Assembly (NCBI GenBank): GCA_022826645.1
Contig: JAJDUM010000014.1
Span: forward strand, 1 to 60,008
Direction: 5' to 3'
Source of the DNA: Candidatus Poribacteria bacterium
Lineage (GTDB): Bacteria > Poribacteria > WGA-4E > PCPOR2b
DNA length: 60,008 nucleotides
This document shows, in pieces, positions 50,205 through 58,951 of the stretch. Positions within the stretch are counted from its first letter, which is position 1, and each line of letters opens with the position of its first letter. The notes beneath the pieces were generated by a model. It was not told where the DNA came from and did not search any database. It saw nothing but the letters and a program-made list of their open reading frames with translations. The position numbers and the translations under genes were made by a program.

Positions 50205-51596
50205 ATGCACCAACAACCACAGAATGTGTTTAGGTTTCAGAAGCATAGAGAAAAACTTATAAGGTTTCTAAGCCGCGGTAAGGCCAGCAGTGCTTTGGGA
50301 ATGCTGTTGGTACTGATGTTCTTAGCACTTCCGAACCTTGCTCTCGCTGAAGACGCGCTCGATTCGGGTGATACCGCTTGGCTGCTCACAGCAACAGCGC
50401 TGGTTCTGTTCATGACCATTCCCGGTCTTGCCCTATTCTATGGCGGACTGGTGCGTGTCAAGAATGTCCTGTCGCTATTGATGCAGTGTTTTGCGCTGAC
50501 CGGGCTGATTACCATTATATGGATTGTGATAGGTTACAGTATCGCCTTCGATACTACCGGCATGAGTATGAAAATGACCAATGCCCATTCCTTCTTCGGT
50601 GGACTGGGCAAGGTTTTCCTGAAAGGTGTGAATGCGGATAGTTTGTCAGGCACTATCCCGGAAACAGTGTTTATCTGCTTCCAGATGACCTTCGCGATCA
50701 TCACACCGGCACTTATCGCAGGCGCCTTCGCCGAACGAATGAAATTCTCTGCCATGCTCTGGTTCATGGGAATCTGGTCTATAATCGTGTACGCCCCGAT
50801 CTGCCACATGGCGTGGGCAGGAGATGGCTCATACTTTGGCGATATTTTGGGCGCGCTCGATTTCGCGGGCGGAACTGTGGTGCACGTCAACGCAGGTATT
50901 GCAGCACTTGTTGCCGCCCTAATGGTTGGCAAACGCCTCGGCTATCCTGAGACCCCGATGCCACCTCACAACCTGACCCTGACAGTCATTGGTGCCTCCA
51001 TGCTCTGGGTCGGCTGGTTCGGTTTCAATGCTGGTAGCGCGTTGGCCGCCGATGGCACAGCAGGGATGGCGATGTTAGTCACACAAATCTCCACCGGTAC
51101 AGCCGCTGTGGTTTGGATGTTTATTGAGTGGATTAGGTACAAGAAACCGAGTGTCCTCGGCATTGTCACCGGCGCAGTTGCAGGGCTTGTAGCAATTACC
51201 CCAGCTTCCGGTAGCGTTGGACCGGGCGGCGCGTTGGTTATCGGATTCGCGTCAGGCGCAATCTGCTTCTGGGGAGCTACTAGCCTCAAGCATAGCCTCG
51301 GATACGACGATTCGCTTGATGCTTTCGGCGTACACGGCATCGGTGGTATCGTTGGTTGTTTGTTAACCGGTATATTCGCTGCAGAAGGATTAGGTGGGAT
51401 GGGAATGGATAAGAGTATCGGCGCACAGCTTGGCAGTCAGTTTATCAGTCTTGTTGTGACCATACTGTGGAGCGGAATCGGTTCCTTCATCATTCTCAAA
51501 GTTGTTGACAGGGTCGTTGGTTTACGCGTCAAGTACAACGATGAGCAGGAAGGTTTAGACCTTGCTCTGCACAACGAGCGAGGCTACAACCTGTAG
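50205..51596 (+). CDS. amtB: Ammonium transporter, second copy
   Basis: 463 residues from ATG at 50205, chosen because GGAGG precedes it by five bases; an upstream in-frame ATG overlaps that site. A signal peptide-like segment (LLVLMFLALPNLALA) is followed by eleven membrane segments. Family motifs: GGLVRVKNVLSLLMQCF; the first channel His in DFAGGTVVHVNAGIAALVAAL; GWFGFNAGSALAADG; and the second His in AFGVHGIGGIVGCLLTGIFA. It differs clearly from the first copy (about 40-50 percent similar by eye) and has the more common bacterial AmtB sequence. No GlnK gene follows. Confidence 0.95.
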   Translation: MHQQPQNVFRFQKHREKLIRFLSRGKASSALGMLLVLMFLALPNLALAEDALDSGDTAWLLTATALVLFMTIPGLALFYGGLVRVKNVLSLLMQCFALTGLITIIWIVIGYSIAFDTTGMSMKMTNAHSFFGGLGKVFLKGVNADSLSGTIPETVFICFQMTFAIITPALIAGAFAERMKFSAMLWFMGIWSIIVYAPICHMAWAGDGSYFGDILGALDFAGGTVVHVNAGIAALVAALMVGKRLGYPETPMPPHNLTLTVIGASMLWVGWFGFNAGSALAADGTAGMAMLVTQISTGTAAVVWMFIEWIRYKKPSVLGIVTGAVAGLVAITPASGSVGPGGALVIGFASGAICFWGATSLKHSLGYDDSLDAFGVHGIGGIVGCLLTGIFAAEGLGGMGMDKSIGAQLGSQFISLVVTILWSGIGSFIILKVVDRVVGLRVKYNDEQEGLDLALHNERGYNL

Positions 51597-51616
51597 AACT
51601 ACTACAGAGTTATATG

Positions 51617-51755
51617 CAGGACTTACGCATTTCAGGACGGAGCAAGTCGCTTTGGATCCCGATTCATCGGGGATGCCCCGCCTACAGACTAACCCATTTC
51701 AGCATAGGTGGTGCGGGGCAAGATGCCCCGCCTACGGTTGGCTGCGTAAGTCCTG
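51617..51755 (+). mobile_element. MITE-like element, type B (139 bp), perfect 13-bp inverted ends
   Basis: CAGGACTTACGCA at 51617-51629 and TGCGTAAGTCCTG at 51743-51755 are perfect inverse complements. Inside are hairpins with GATGCCCCGCCTAC (twice) and GGGGCAAGATGCCCCGCC. A shortened relative is at 58847-58908. No coding sequence. Confidence 0.75.
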
Positions 51756-51759
51756 TTTA

Positions 51760-52632
51760 TCAAAGGTCCCCTACTTTCGCCAGACTCTGGTGGACAATTT
51801 CAATCCATCGGCTCGTCGAAATGAAACCCGCTCCCCAAGAACGCCACTTTTTGGGAAATCCTGCCGCTTTAATTTCTTCCAAACTCTTTCCTGCCTCTAT
51901 CTGATCCCGAACCACCTCCGTTGTAGCGACAAGCGTCTGATGATAGGTCTTGAGGTCATCAATATCCGAAAGCGGACCGTGTCCCGGGATTAACTTCACG
52001 TCAGGCGGGAGTTCGGTTAAGAGCTTCTCAATATGCTCTATGAGTCCCTCCACATCCCCACCACTGTTCAAATCAACATAGGGAAATCGACCGGAGAAAA
52101 AGAGATCTCCCATATGCACGACGTTCGATCCGGTAAAGAAAATGACGCTGTCCCCATCTGTATGACTGTTTGGGAAGTGGATAACACGGATCTCTTCACC
52201 GTTGAAGTGGATAGACAACGAATCGTCGAATGTGACAACCGGCAAGGCTTCCTTGGAAGCATCTTCTACCTGTAGCCGTTTCCGGACATTGGCGTGAGCG
52301 ACGATATGCGCCTCATTTCCAAAGATAGCGTTGCCGCCGGTGTGATCCCCGTGAAAGTGGGTATTAATCAGAAATTCTAACGGTCCCTCACCCAGTTCTC
52401 TGAGCGCGTTCCGAATCTTTTCCGCCAATGGCGCGAATTGATCATCAACAATCAGAGTTCCGTCCGGTCCCGCCGACACACCGATATTCCCGCCAGCCCC
52501 CTCCAACATATAGATATTACCGGCGACGTGAGTGGTTTTAATCTTAATCCTTGAGTAATCCCTTTGCGCCCACGCCGCGATGCACAGGAGAGCAGAAATC
52601 ACCGCAACGGTTACATAAACCGCACGTTTCAT
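51760..52632 (-). CDS. Metallo-beta-lactamase-fold hydrolase, exported
   Basis: 290 residues from ATG at 52632 (GGGGGA upstream), preferring this over a TTG at 52653. A signal peptide-like N-terminus (AVYVTVAVISALLCIAAWAQ) is followed by the MBL fold: the metal motif THFHGDHTGG (His92, His94, Asp96, His97), the later His in HFPNSHTDGDSVIF, Asp in HMGDLFFSGRFP and His in LIPGHGPLSD. The MBL fold includes lactonases, glyoxalase II-like and quinoprotein-relay proteins; this one most resembles general periplasmic MBL hydrolases. The substrate is unknown. The kinase gene is directly upstream (22 bp). Confidence 0.88.
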   Translation of the reverse strand: MKRAVYVTVAVISALLCIAAWAQRDYSRIKIKTTHVAGNIYMLEGAGGNIGVSAGPDGTLIVDDQFAPLAEKIRNALRELGEGPLEFLINTHFHGDHTGGNAIFGNEAHIVAHANVRKRLQVEDASKEALPVVTFDDSLSIHFNGEEIRVIHFPNSHTDGDSVIFFTGSNVVHMGDLFFSGRFPYVDLNSGGDVEGLIEHIEKLLTELPPDVKLIPGHGPLSDIDDLKTYHQTLVATTEVVRDQIEAGKSLEEIKAAGFPKKWRSWGAGFISTSRWIEIVHQSLAKVGDL

Positions 52633-52654
52633 GGATAGATTTCCCCCTTTCAAT

Positions 52655-53320
52655 TCATTTCGCCTGTAACGCCTGATGGGCGAGCATCCGCAAGCGATCC
52701 GTATCCGTCAGGTAATGTTTAATCTGCGCTGCAAATTCGGCAAGCGTCTCCTCCACTGTCGCCGTCGTGGTATCAAGGATAAATTTTCTGCGGATCAGCG
52801 AGGCTGCGTACTCTTCCTCAAACCGTTGCAGAACATATTCAATATCCTCCTCCTGTAAGACACCGAGCGGCTGTGGATTCTCGCGCATCCGTTGTGCGAT
52901 AACTTCGGCTGAAGCTGTCAATAGGATAAGCACCGTGTCGGGAGCTACCTCCATAATCGTTTTCTCCACCGCCCGTGCCATCGTGGTACGCTCGGCATAT
53001 TCACCTTTGCCACCGTAGCCGTAATACAACGGCGCATAGACCGCCTCCTCGATATGAAAACCGGTCATGTTGTGGTCCGGATCGTTGTAGAACGCAGGTT
53101 GAAGGTGATATTCAATGATATAACGCTGAAACATCTCCTTGAGCCGTGGACTCAGCGCGATAAACTGTTTCTGATCTTCCTCTGTTAATTCGGAAGCAGG
53201 GATGGTAAAATGGTCATGGAAGCCGCGAGCGCCGCCCAGTGTGTCATCAATCCATTTTACAATTTCATTGGCTAACGTTGTCTTACCGGCGTATTCACAG
53301 CCGACGAGGATCAGTTTCAT
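52655..53320 (-). CDS. P-loop nucleoside/nucleotide kinase-like protein
   Basis: 221 residues from ATG at 53320 (GGAGGAGAAATT before it); a longer open frame upstream is non-coding in look. Walker A is LVGCEYAGKTTLANEI (residues 5-12 plus), a lid-like segment is AQRMRENPQPLG, and LILLTASAEVIAQRM is a typical hydrophobic strand before the adenine-binding region. It resembles a dNMP/thymidylate kinase-like fold, but no clear substrate motif is visible. It is likely in one transcript with the MBL-fold hydrolase, which starts 22 bp downstream. Function is not known. Confidence 0.6.
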   Translation of the reverse strand: MKLILVGCEYAGKTTLANEIVKWIDDTLGGARGFHDHFTIPASELTEEDQKQFIALSPRLKEMFQRYIIEYHLQPAFYNDPDHNMTGFHIEEAVYAPLYYGYGGKGEYAERTTMARAVEKTIMEVAPDTVLILLTASAEVIAQRMRENPQPLGVLQEEDIEYVLQRFEEEYAASLIRRKFILDTTTATVEETLAEFAAQIKHYLTDTDRLRMLAHQALQAK

Positions 53321-53560
53321 AATTTCTCCTCCTGAACAGTGTAGCGTGCTAAAAGTGATACCGGATCCATCTGTCCGAACACCTCGATGGAACAGTGGTC
53401 CGCGTTGGTTCATAACTGTTGATCTGATTCAGTATAGCAGAGGTCCACAGCCCCGTCAACAGCACAAGTATCAAGATAGATTCTTAAAAAATAAGCGACC
53501 GCCCCTGCTGGATTGACAAATCCAGCAGATTCTCCATCAGCTATATATAGGAGCAACCAA

Positions 53561-55663
53561 ATGCCCACCACAAAACATCTTGCACATCCAAAAACCCCAT
53601 TTCCCGTCGGGGTAGAGTACTATCGTGCACCCACGCCCAAGCTGGACTGCTGGGACGCAGACTTTGCCCGGTTAAGTGAGGCGGGTTTCCGGGTTGTGCG
53701 TAGTTTTACCTACTGGAACTGGATGGAGCCACGTCCCGGCATCTACGAACTGGACGATTTCGACTACATGTTCGATTTGGCAGAAAAACACGGACTGTCC
53801 GTCTGGCTCGACATCGTGCTGGGAACGCACGGTGCATGTCCGGAGTGGCTGACCCGCGAGCATCCCGATATGCGGGTCGTCAATCATCGAGGCCAACGTG
53901 CCGAGCCCGATGCGGGGCCCGCGTATCCCCAAGGTGCGATGATCCACTGCTACGACCATCCCGCTTGGCGCGAATACGGCGGTGGACTCTTGCGCCATGT
54001 CGTCAACCGGTACAAGGACCGTCCAAGCCTGCTGATCTGGGGGCTCTGGGACGGAGCGAACCTCGCATCGGTCTGGCACCGGGACGGCGATGGCTACCCG
54101 TGCTACTGCGAGAACACAATCGCCCGGTACAAGGGCTGGCTGCGCGAACGGTTCACACTGGACTCGCTCAACACCCGTTTCTCGCGCCGTTACCGCCGCT
54201 GGGAAGATGTGGAACCGCCCCGATCCGATCAAAACGTGGTCGAGATGCTGCTCTATCGCGAATTCCACTACGAGAACTTAGCGGACCATCTGGGTTGGAT
54301 GGTGGACGAAGTCGAGGCGATTGATCCCCGGCATGAGGTGCGATCACACGGCGGCTGGTCTCCACGTCCTTGGGATGAGCGGTGTGCGCGGATTGTGGAT
54401 AGCTGGGGGATGTCGATGTCGTCTAACAATCTGCTCACGTCGGATGACCCCTACCAGATTGCGGATCGAGCGTTCAGCTTCGATTGGTCGCGAAGTGCCG
54501 GACGCAACGGGCGTTGGTGGAACGAAGAGATCTACGCAGGCATGTCGAGGGGCGGGGTCACGTGGAAAAAGCAATCCGATCCGCGAGAACTGACCACGCT
54601 GCTCTGGATGACCTTGGCGTGCGGTGCGGCGGGGACAATGTTCTGGCAATATCGACCGGAATATCTCAGTTTCGAGTCGCCCGGCTATAACTTGGTCGCA
54701 CTGGACGGTGAGCCGACCCCCCGTTTCAATGGGGTGACGCGTGCGATTGCACAGATTGAGAAATTCGCGGAACACCTGCCTCTGGAATGTCCACGCGCCG
54801 AGGTGGGTATCGTGTATCATCCCGAATCACAGGAACTTTTCAGCTACAACAACGAATCCGACCGTTTCTTGGCGGATCTGCGGGGCGTGTACCGGACACT
54901 CTGGGGGCACGGCATCTCCGCGGAGGTGATTACACCGCGGATGGACTGGTCGGGATACCGGCTCCTATTCCTGCCCAACGTCGCGCTAATGGACGCCGAG
55001 ACACAGGAACGGATTGAACGGACGCTACAGGAGAGCCCAGAGACGCGTTTCGTGGCAGAGGGGAGTTTCGGCATGTATTCCGCCGATGGACAGTCCAGTT
55101 ACCGTCCACCGGAAGGGTTCGCCGACCGGTTCGGTGTGCGGGTAGCAGACTTCTCAGCGGTTACGCCGTACGACATCGAATGCGGACGGAACATCATCGA
55201 CACTCCCTACGGGGGTGCGACGATTCAGACGCCGTGCGGGTATGCCATTTTAGAACTGCGCAACGACACCCGGTCAATCGCATCTCTGAATGGGGATACC
55301 GTAGCCGTTCAGACAAGCGATGGACGTTTCAGATGGTTCGGCTTTACCCTGTCAGCGGGATTCGGGGATGTGGGACAACCCGACTTGGTTCTTGGACTGG
55401 CGGATGAATTTGGCGTACGTCCCACAGTATCGGTCGAAGGCGATGGGGTGGTGCCCATTGTTCGCAAATCGCGGCGCGGCGGATGGCTGATATTCGCCTT
55501 CAATCTCGAACCGCAGCAGGCGTGCGTCGCCTTACGTCCCAGATGGGAACTCAATCAAGCTTACGACCTGTTGGAGCAACGCGATATACCGATTACAGAT
55601 AGCGCATTTCAACTCGTCATCGAGCCTTGGGAGGTTGCGATCATACACTGCGCGGAAGCATAA
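53561..55663 (+). CDS. GH42-like beta-galactosidase family protein with atypical active site
   Basis: 700 residues from ATG at 53561 (GGAGC upstream). TIM-barrel start: PVGVEYYRAPTPKLDCWDADFARLSEAGFRVVR, with SFTYWNWMEPRPGIYELDDFD as in GH42. In GH42 the acid/base Glu follows the strand-4 Trp-x-x-Asn-Glu motif; here the segment is LLIWGLWDGANLAS, with Asp164 where Glu would be. The nucleophile-like region is WWNEEIYAG near residue 320. The middle trimerisation-like domain and a C-terminal beta-sandwich end appear present. Substrate unknown; the protein may not be a beta-galactosidase. Confidence 0.72.
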   Translation: MPTTKHLAHPKTPFPVGVEYYRAPTPKLDCWDADFARLSEAGFRVVRSFTYWNWMEPRPGIYELDDFDYMFDLAEKHGLSVWLDIVLGTHGACPEWLTREHPDMRVVNHRGQRAEPDAGPAYPQGAMIHCYDHPAWREYGGGLLRHVVNRYKDRPSLLIWGLWDGANLASVWHRDGDGYPCYCENTIARYKGWLRERFTLDSLNTRFSRRYRRWEDVEPPRSDQNVVEMLLYREFHYENLADHLGWMVDEVEAIDPRHEVRSHGGWSPRPWDERCARIVDSWGMSMSSNNLLTSDDPYQIADRAFSFDWSRSAGRNGRWWNEEIYAGMSRGGVTWKKQSDPRELTTLLWMTLACGAAGTMFWQYRPEYLSFESPGYNLVALDGEPTPRFNGVTRAIAQIEKFAEHLPLECPRAEVGIVYHPESQELFSYNNESDRFLADLRGVYRTLWGHGISAEVITPRMDWSGYRLLFLPNVALMDAETQERIERTLQESPETRFVAEGSFGMYSADGQSSYRPPEGFADRFGVRVADFSAVTPYDIECGRNIIDTPYGGATIQTPCGYAILELRNDTRSIASLNGDTVAVQTSDGRFRWFGFTLSAGFGDVGQPDLVLGLADEFGVRPTVSVEGDGVVPIVRKSRRGGWLIFAFNLEPQQACVALRPRWELNQAYDLLEQRDIPITDSAFQLVIEPWEVAIIHCAEA

Positions 55664-56068
55664 TAACCAATGGTGCTGGTTTGCAGTTGTTGATAACGTG
55701 ATGCGTGAAACGTGAAAAGCATTGGTTCATCACTCCATTTAGCCCCAGAGGGGCGACATGTTTATAGCACACGGATAAACAAATACCCTAAAGCCCCAGC
55801 GGGGCGACAGGTGTATCCGCAGGGCGGAACGCAAGAAGAATGATCGTAGGGGCGGGGTCTCCCCGCCCGCAGTAAGGGTTGGGGAACCCAACCCCTACGA
55901 AAACTCGGTTGCCGTTGCACGCCCCGATTCTCGGGATCCCGATCTGTCGGGAGAAACAGCGCCTACCACACATGGGGAGCGAAAGTGGCTATCTGTTTTT
56001 AGAATTCACTATAGTTGGAGAATCTTGGTCTTTAACCGTCATCAACCCTGACTATCAGGAGTCATCAA
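55664..56068. repeat. Intergenic repeat cluster between the GH42-like and CoA-transferase genes
   Basis: No gene is seen. It contains GTGATGCGTGAAACGTGA (55699-55716, also at 37718), two copies of the AGCCCCAGxGGGGCGACA palindrome (55740-55760 and 55791-55811; a third at 59535), and CGTAGGGGCGGGGTCTCCCCGCCCG (about 55845-55870, also at about 57816). These are dispersed palindromes. Confidence 0.7.
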
Positions 56069-57613
56069 ATGATAAAACCGATTATCACCGCAGAAGAAGC
56101 TGCCCAGATGGTACAAAGTGGGGATACCCTCGTTATCGGGGGTAGTGGCGCAGGCCACGCCATCCCCGAAAAACTCATTGCGGCGTTGGGGAAACGATTC
56201 CGGTCAACGCTTCAACCGCGTGACCTAACCGTCGTCCATATCAGCGGCATGGGGGATCAGGGCGAACTCGGCTTGGGACACCTCGCCGATCCACGCCTAA
56301 TTAAACGAGACATCGGCGGACATTGGGGGATGTCGCCCCCGATGGCACAACTCGCTATCGAAAACAAAACGGAGGCGTACAACCTCCCACAGGGCGCGTT
56401 ATCCTGCCTGATGCGGAGTATCGCCGCCGGCGCGCCGGGCTACGTGACCCATGTCGGCTTGCACACATTCGCGGACCCACGAATCGAGGGCGGTAAGCTC
56501 AACGAACGGGCGACGGAAGATCTCGTCGAAGTGGTTACGCTGCGGGGCAAGGAATACCTGCTGTACCACAGCTTCCCCGTGAACGTCGCCTTCATCCGCG
56601 GCACCACCGCCGACCCCGATGGCAATATCTCAATGGAGGATGAGGCTGCCTATTTCGAGATGCTTTCGGACGCACAGGCGGCGCGGAACTCCGGGGGGAA
56701 GGTCATCGCACAGGTTAAGCGGATGGTTGGGAAACGTGGTATCGACCCCCGCATGGTCAAGATCCCCGGCACGCTTGTCGATGCGCTCGTCCTTGCCCCG
56801 GACCAAAAGCAGACCTACCAAATCGATTACGATCCGGCGTTGTGTGGGGAGGCGCGCGAAGGCGACCTGAGCATGGGGCGGCTCTCGCTCGATGAACGCA
56901 AGGTTATCGTCAAACGGGCGGCGTTGGAACTACGTCCGAACGCTGTCGTGAATCTTGGGTTTGGTATGCCTTTCGGCGTCGGGATGATTGCCGAGGAGAG
57001 CGGAATAGAGGATCAGATCACCCTCAGCATCGAGCAGGGCAGCTTGGGCGGCATCCCCGCAGGCGGCCTCGATTCCGGCGCGATGTACTATCCGATGGTA
57101 ATCTTGGATCAGCCGTACCAGTTCGATTCATATCAGGGCGGCGGCATCGACATCGCGTTCCTCTCACACGCCCAGGTCGACGGACACGGCAACGTGAACG
57201 TCAGCAAGTTTGGAAACCGCATCCCCGGCTGCGGCGGTTTCATCGACATCTCCCAGAACGCAAAGAAGGTGGTATTCTGCGGCACACTCGCCGTGAAATC
57301 GGAAGTAGAGATACGGGATGGCAGCGTCAGTGTCGTTAAGGAAGGTGTAGTCCCCAAGTTTGTCGATCATGTCGAACAGATCACCTTCAGCGGCAGATAC
57401 GCCCGCGAGACAGGGCAGGAGGTGTTGTATGTCACCGAACGTGCGACCTTCCAACTGACGGATCGCGGCGTTGAACTAAAGGAGGTCGCGCCGGGGATTG
57501 ACATCCAACGCGATATACTGGACGGGATGGGCTTCAAACCAATTGTCGAGGACGTTTCGGTAACGGCTGAAAAAGTGTTCACCGACCAGCCCCTGGCGTT
57601 CCCGAATTTCTAA
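56069..57613 (+). CDS. Acyl-CoA:acetate/propionate CoA-transferase
   Basis: 514 residues, the single-chain form with fused alpha and beta halves. N-terminal half: GDTLVIGGSGAGHAIPEKLIAAL, then the substrate-pocket stretch HISGMGDQGELGLGHLADPRL. C-terminal half: NLGFGMPFGVGMIAEESGIED and the catalytic Glu322 in LSIEQGSLGGIPAGGLDSGAM, the site of the glutamyl-CoA thioester. Such enzymes move CoA between short-chain acyl-CoAs and acetate or propionate. The start ATG is preceded by AGGAGT. A possible partner is the SDR after 280 bp, but a repeat element lies between. Confidence 0.92.
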   Translation: MIKPIITAEEAAQMVQSGDTLVIGGSGAGHAIPEKLIAALGKRFRSTLQPRDLTVVHISGMGDQGELGLGHLADPRLIKRDIGGHWGMSPPMAQLAIENKTEAYNLPQGALSCLMRSIAAGAPGYVTHVGLHTFADPRIEGGKLNERATEDLVEVVTLRGKEYLLYHSFPVNVAFIRGTTADPDGNISMEDEAAYFEMLSDAQAARNSGGKVIAQVKRMVGKRGIDPRMVKIPGTLVDALVLAPDQKQTYQIDYDPALCGEAREGDLSMGRLSLDERKVIVKRAALELRPNAVVNLGFGMPFGVGMIAEESGIEDQITLSIEQGSLGGIPAGGLDSGAMYYPMVILDQPYQFDSYQGGGIDIAFLSHAQVDGHGNVNVSKFGNRIPGCGGFIDISQNAKKVVFCGTLAVKSEVEIRDGSVSVVKEGVVPKFVDHVEQITFSGRYARETGQEVLYVTERATFQLTDRGVELKEVAPGIDIQRDILDGMGFKPIVEDVSVTAEKVFTDQPLAFPNF

Positions 57614-57618
57614 TCCAT

Positions 57619-57800
57619 GTTAAGAAATAACCTGAGTTGCTAGTTGCTAAACCTGCTTGGCTCGGATAGGCATATCCGAGCCATCTTTGCATGTGTGCAG
57701 TGGATTTGTCAATCCACTGCGAGCAGTGAGGAGCTTGATTTCGTTTTCATGCTTCCGCTTTGCGACATTTCACATCACCAGCAACTTGCGTTAAGAAATA
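57619..57800. mobile_element. MITE-like element related to the flanking IS, with 11-bp direct repeats
   Basis: GTTAAGAAATA occurs at 57619-57629 and again at 57790-57800. Inside the left copy is ACCTGAGTTGCTAGTTGCT; at the right end is CAGCAACTTGCG, the inverse of the IS terminus CGCAAGTTGCT found at 220 and 59873. The enclosed about 160 bp have no transposase. It fits a non-autonomous derivative of the edge IS with a target duplication. Confidence 0.55.
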
Positions 57801-57892
57801 GCATAACGGGAATCGTAGGGGCGGGGCCTCCCCGCCCGTACTTAACAAAATTCAAACTACATATTTTTTTAACAGAGGGGAGGTAGAAGCTG

Positions 57893-58639
57893 ATGTCACG
57901 ACTAAAGGACAAAGTTGCCGTTATCACCGGCTCAGGCATGGGATTAGGTCAGGCGATGGCGCTGCTATTCAGCCGCGAAGGCGCCAAGATCGTCGTTCCC
58001 GATATCAATACAGAGGCTGGAGAGGAAACGGTGGACGCTATCCGCAAAGAAGGAGGCGACGCGATTTTTGTCCGAGCGGATGTCTCCAACGGGGACGATG
58101 CGGAACGTATGATTGCTGCAGCCGTTGAGTCCTACGGCGGCGTCGATGTCTTGGTCAATAACGCCGGGGTACAGGTTGAGAAGAATGTCCCCGACACCAC
58201 CGAGGAGGAGTGGGACTATGTCTTGGGGGTAAATCTCAAGGGCACCTTCCTGTGCGCAAAGGCTGCCATCCCACGGATGCGGCGTCAGGGCGGCGGGAGT
58301 ATTATCTGTATCTCGTCCATCTCAGGGCTCGTCGGTCAGCCGAGCCAAGCATCTTATAACGCCTCCAAGCACGGCGTCATCGGACTGGTCAGAGCCATGG
58401 CGTGCGACCACGCGGAAGAGGGTATCCGGGTCAACGCAATCTGTCCCGGATCGATGAACACCCCCATGGCAGCAAACATCCCAGAGGAACATCTTGCACC
58501 GTACCGCAAGGCGAATCTTTTCGGCCGTTTCGCGGAACCGATGGAGGTCGCCTACGCCGCCCTATTCTTGGCAAGCGATGAGTCGTCGTATGTCACCGGC
58601 TCCGTGATGACCGTCGACGGCGGATACACCACGAAATAG
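57893..58639 (+). CDS. Short-chain dehydrogenase/reductase (SDR)
   Basis: 248 residues. Classical SDR: the cofactor motif TGSGMGLGQAMALLF near residue 12, Asp after beta-2 (VPDINTEAG, NAD preference), NNAGVQVEK near 88, ISSISGLVGQ with catalytic Ser, SYNASKHGVIGL with the Tyr-Lys pair, and the C-terminal YVTGSVMTVDGGYTT. Such enzymes reduce 3-oxoacyl groups or oxidise sugars and alcohols; the sequence does not settle which. The start is ATG at 57893 with GGGGAGG nine bases upstream. Confidence 0.92.
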   Translation: MSRLKDKVAVITGSGMGLGQAMALLFSREGAKIVVPDINTEAGEETVDAIRKEGGDAIFVRADVSNGDDAERMIAAAVESYGGVDVLVNNAGVQVEKNVPDTTEEEWDYVLGVNLKGTFLCAKAAIPRMRRQGGGSIICISSISGLVGQPSQASYNASKHGVIGLVRAMACDHAEEGIRVNAICPGSMNTPMAANIPEEHLAPYRKANLFGRFAEPMEVAYAALFLASDESSYVTGSVMTVDGGYTTK

Positions 58640-58951
58640 CATAATTTGAGTTGTTGGAGGGTGTTGCGCGCTCGACTGTCAACAATCCGGCAAACGCTGC
58701 AATTAGCGGTTCAATCGGCGAGTTATCCACAATTACTTAACAAAACTTAACACTTTTTCAAAAATTCCTATCAAAATTTCACGGATGTGTTAGTCAGTCC
58801 GTTGAATCTGTAGACTCAAATTCACCTCTGCATACCTATCAGAAATCAGGACTTGTGCAGCTAGCCGTAGGCGGGGCATCTTGCCCCGCCCTGAAATGCG
58901 TAAGGTCTAAAAATAAGGAATCCAAACACAGATTAGAAAGGAACAACCCCT
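58640..58951. other. AT-rich intergenic stretch with type B repeat remnant
   Basis: No gene is visible. It contains one perfect DnaA-box word TTATCCACA at 58723-58731 in AT-rich sequence, and a 62-bp type B element at 58847-58908 (CAGGACTTGTGCA to TGCGTAAG), with the GGCGGGGCATCTTGCCCCGCC hairpin inside. Confidence 0.6.

Noticed and set aside
58723..58731. Perfect DnaA-box word TTATCCACA in AT-rich sequence, possible replication origin
   Set aside because: Only one box is seen, with no cluster, no dnaA, dnaN or gidA genes nearby; a single 9-base match is expected by chance.
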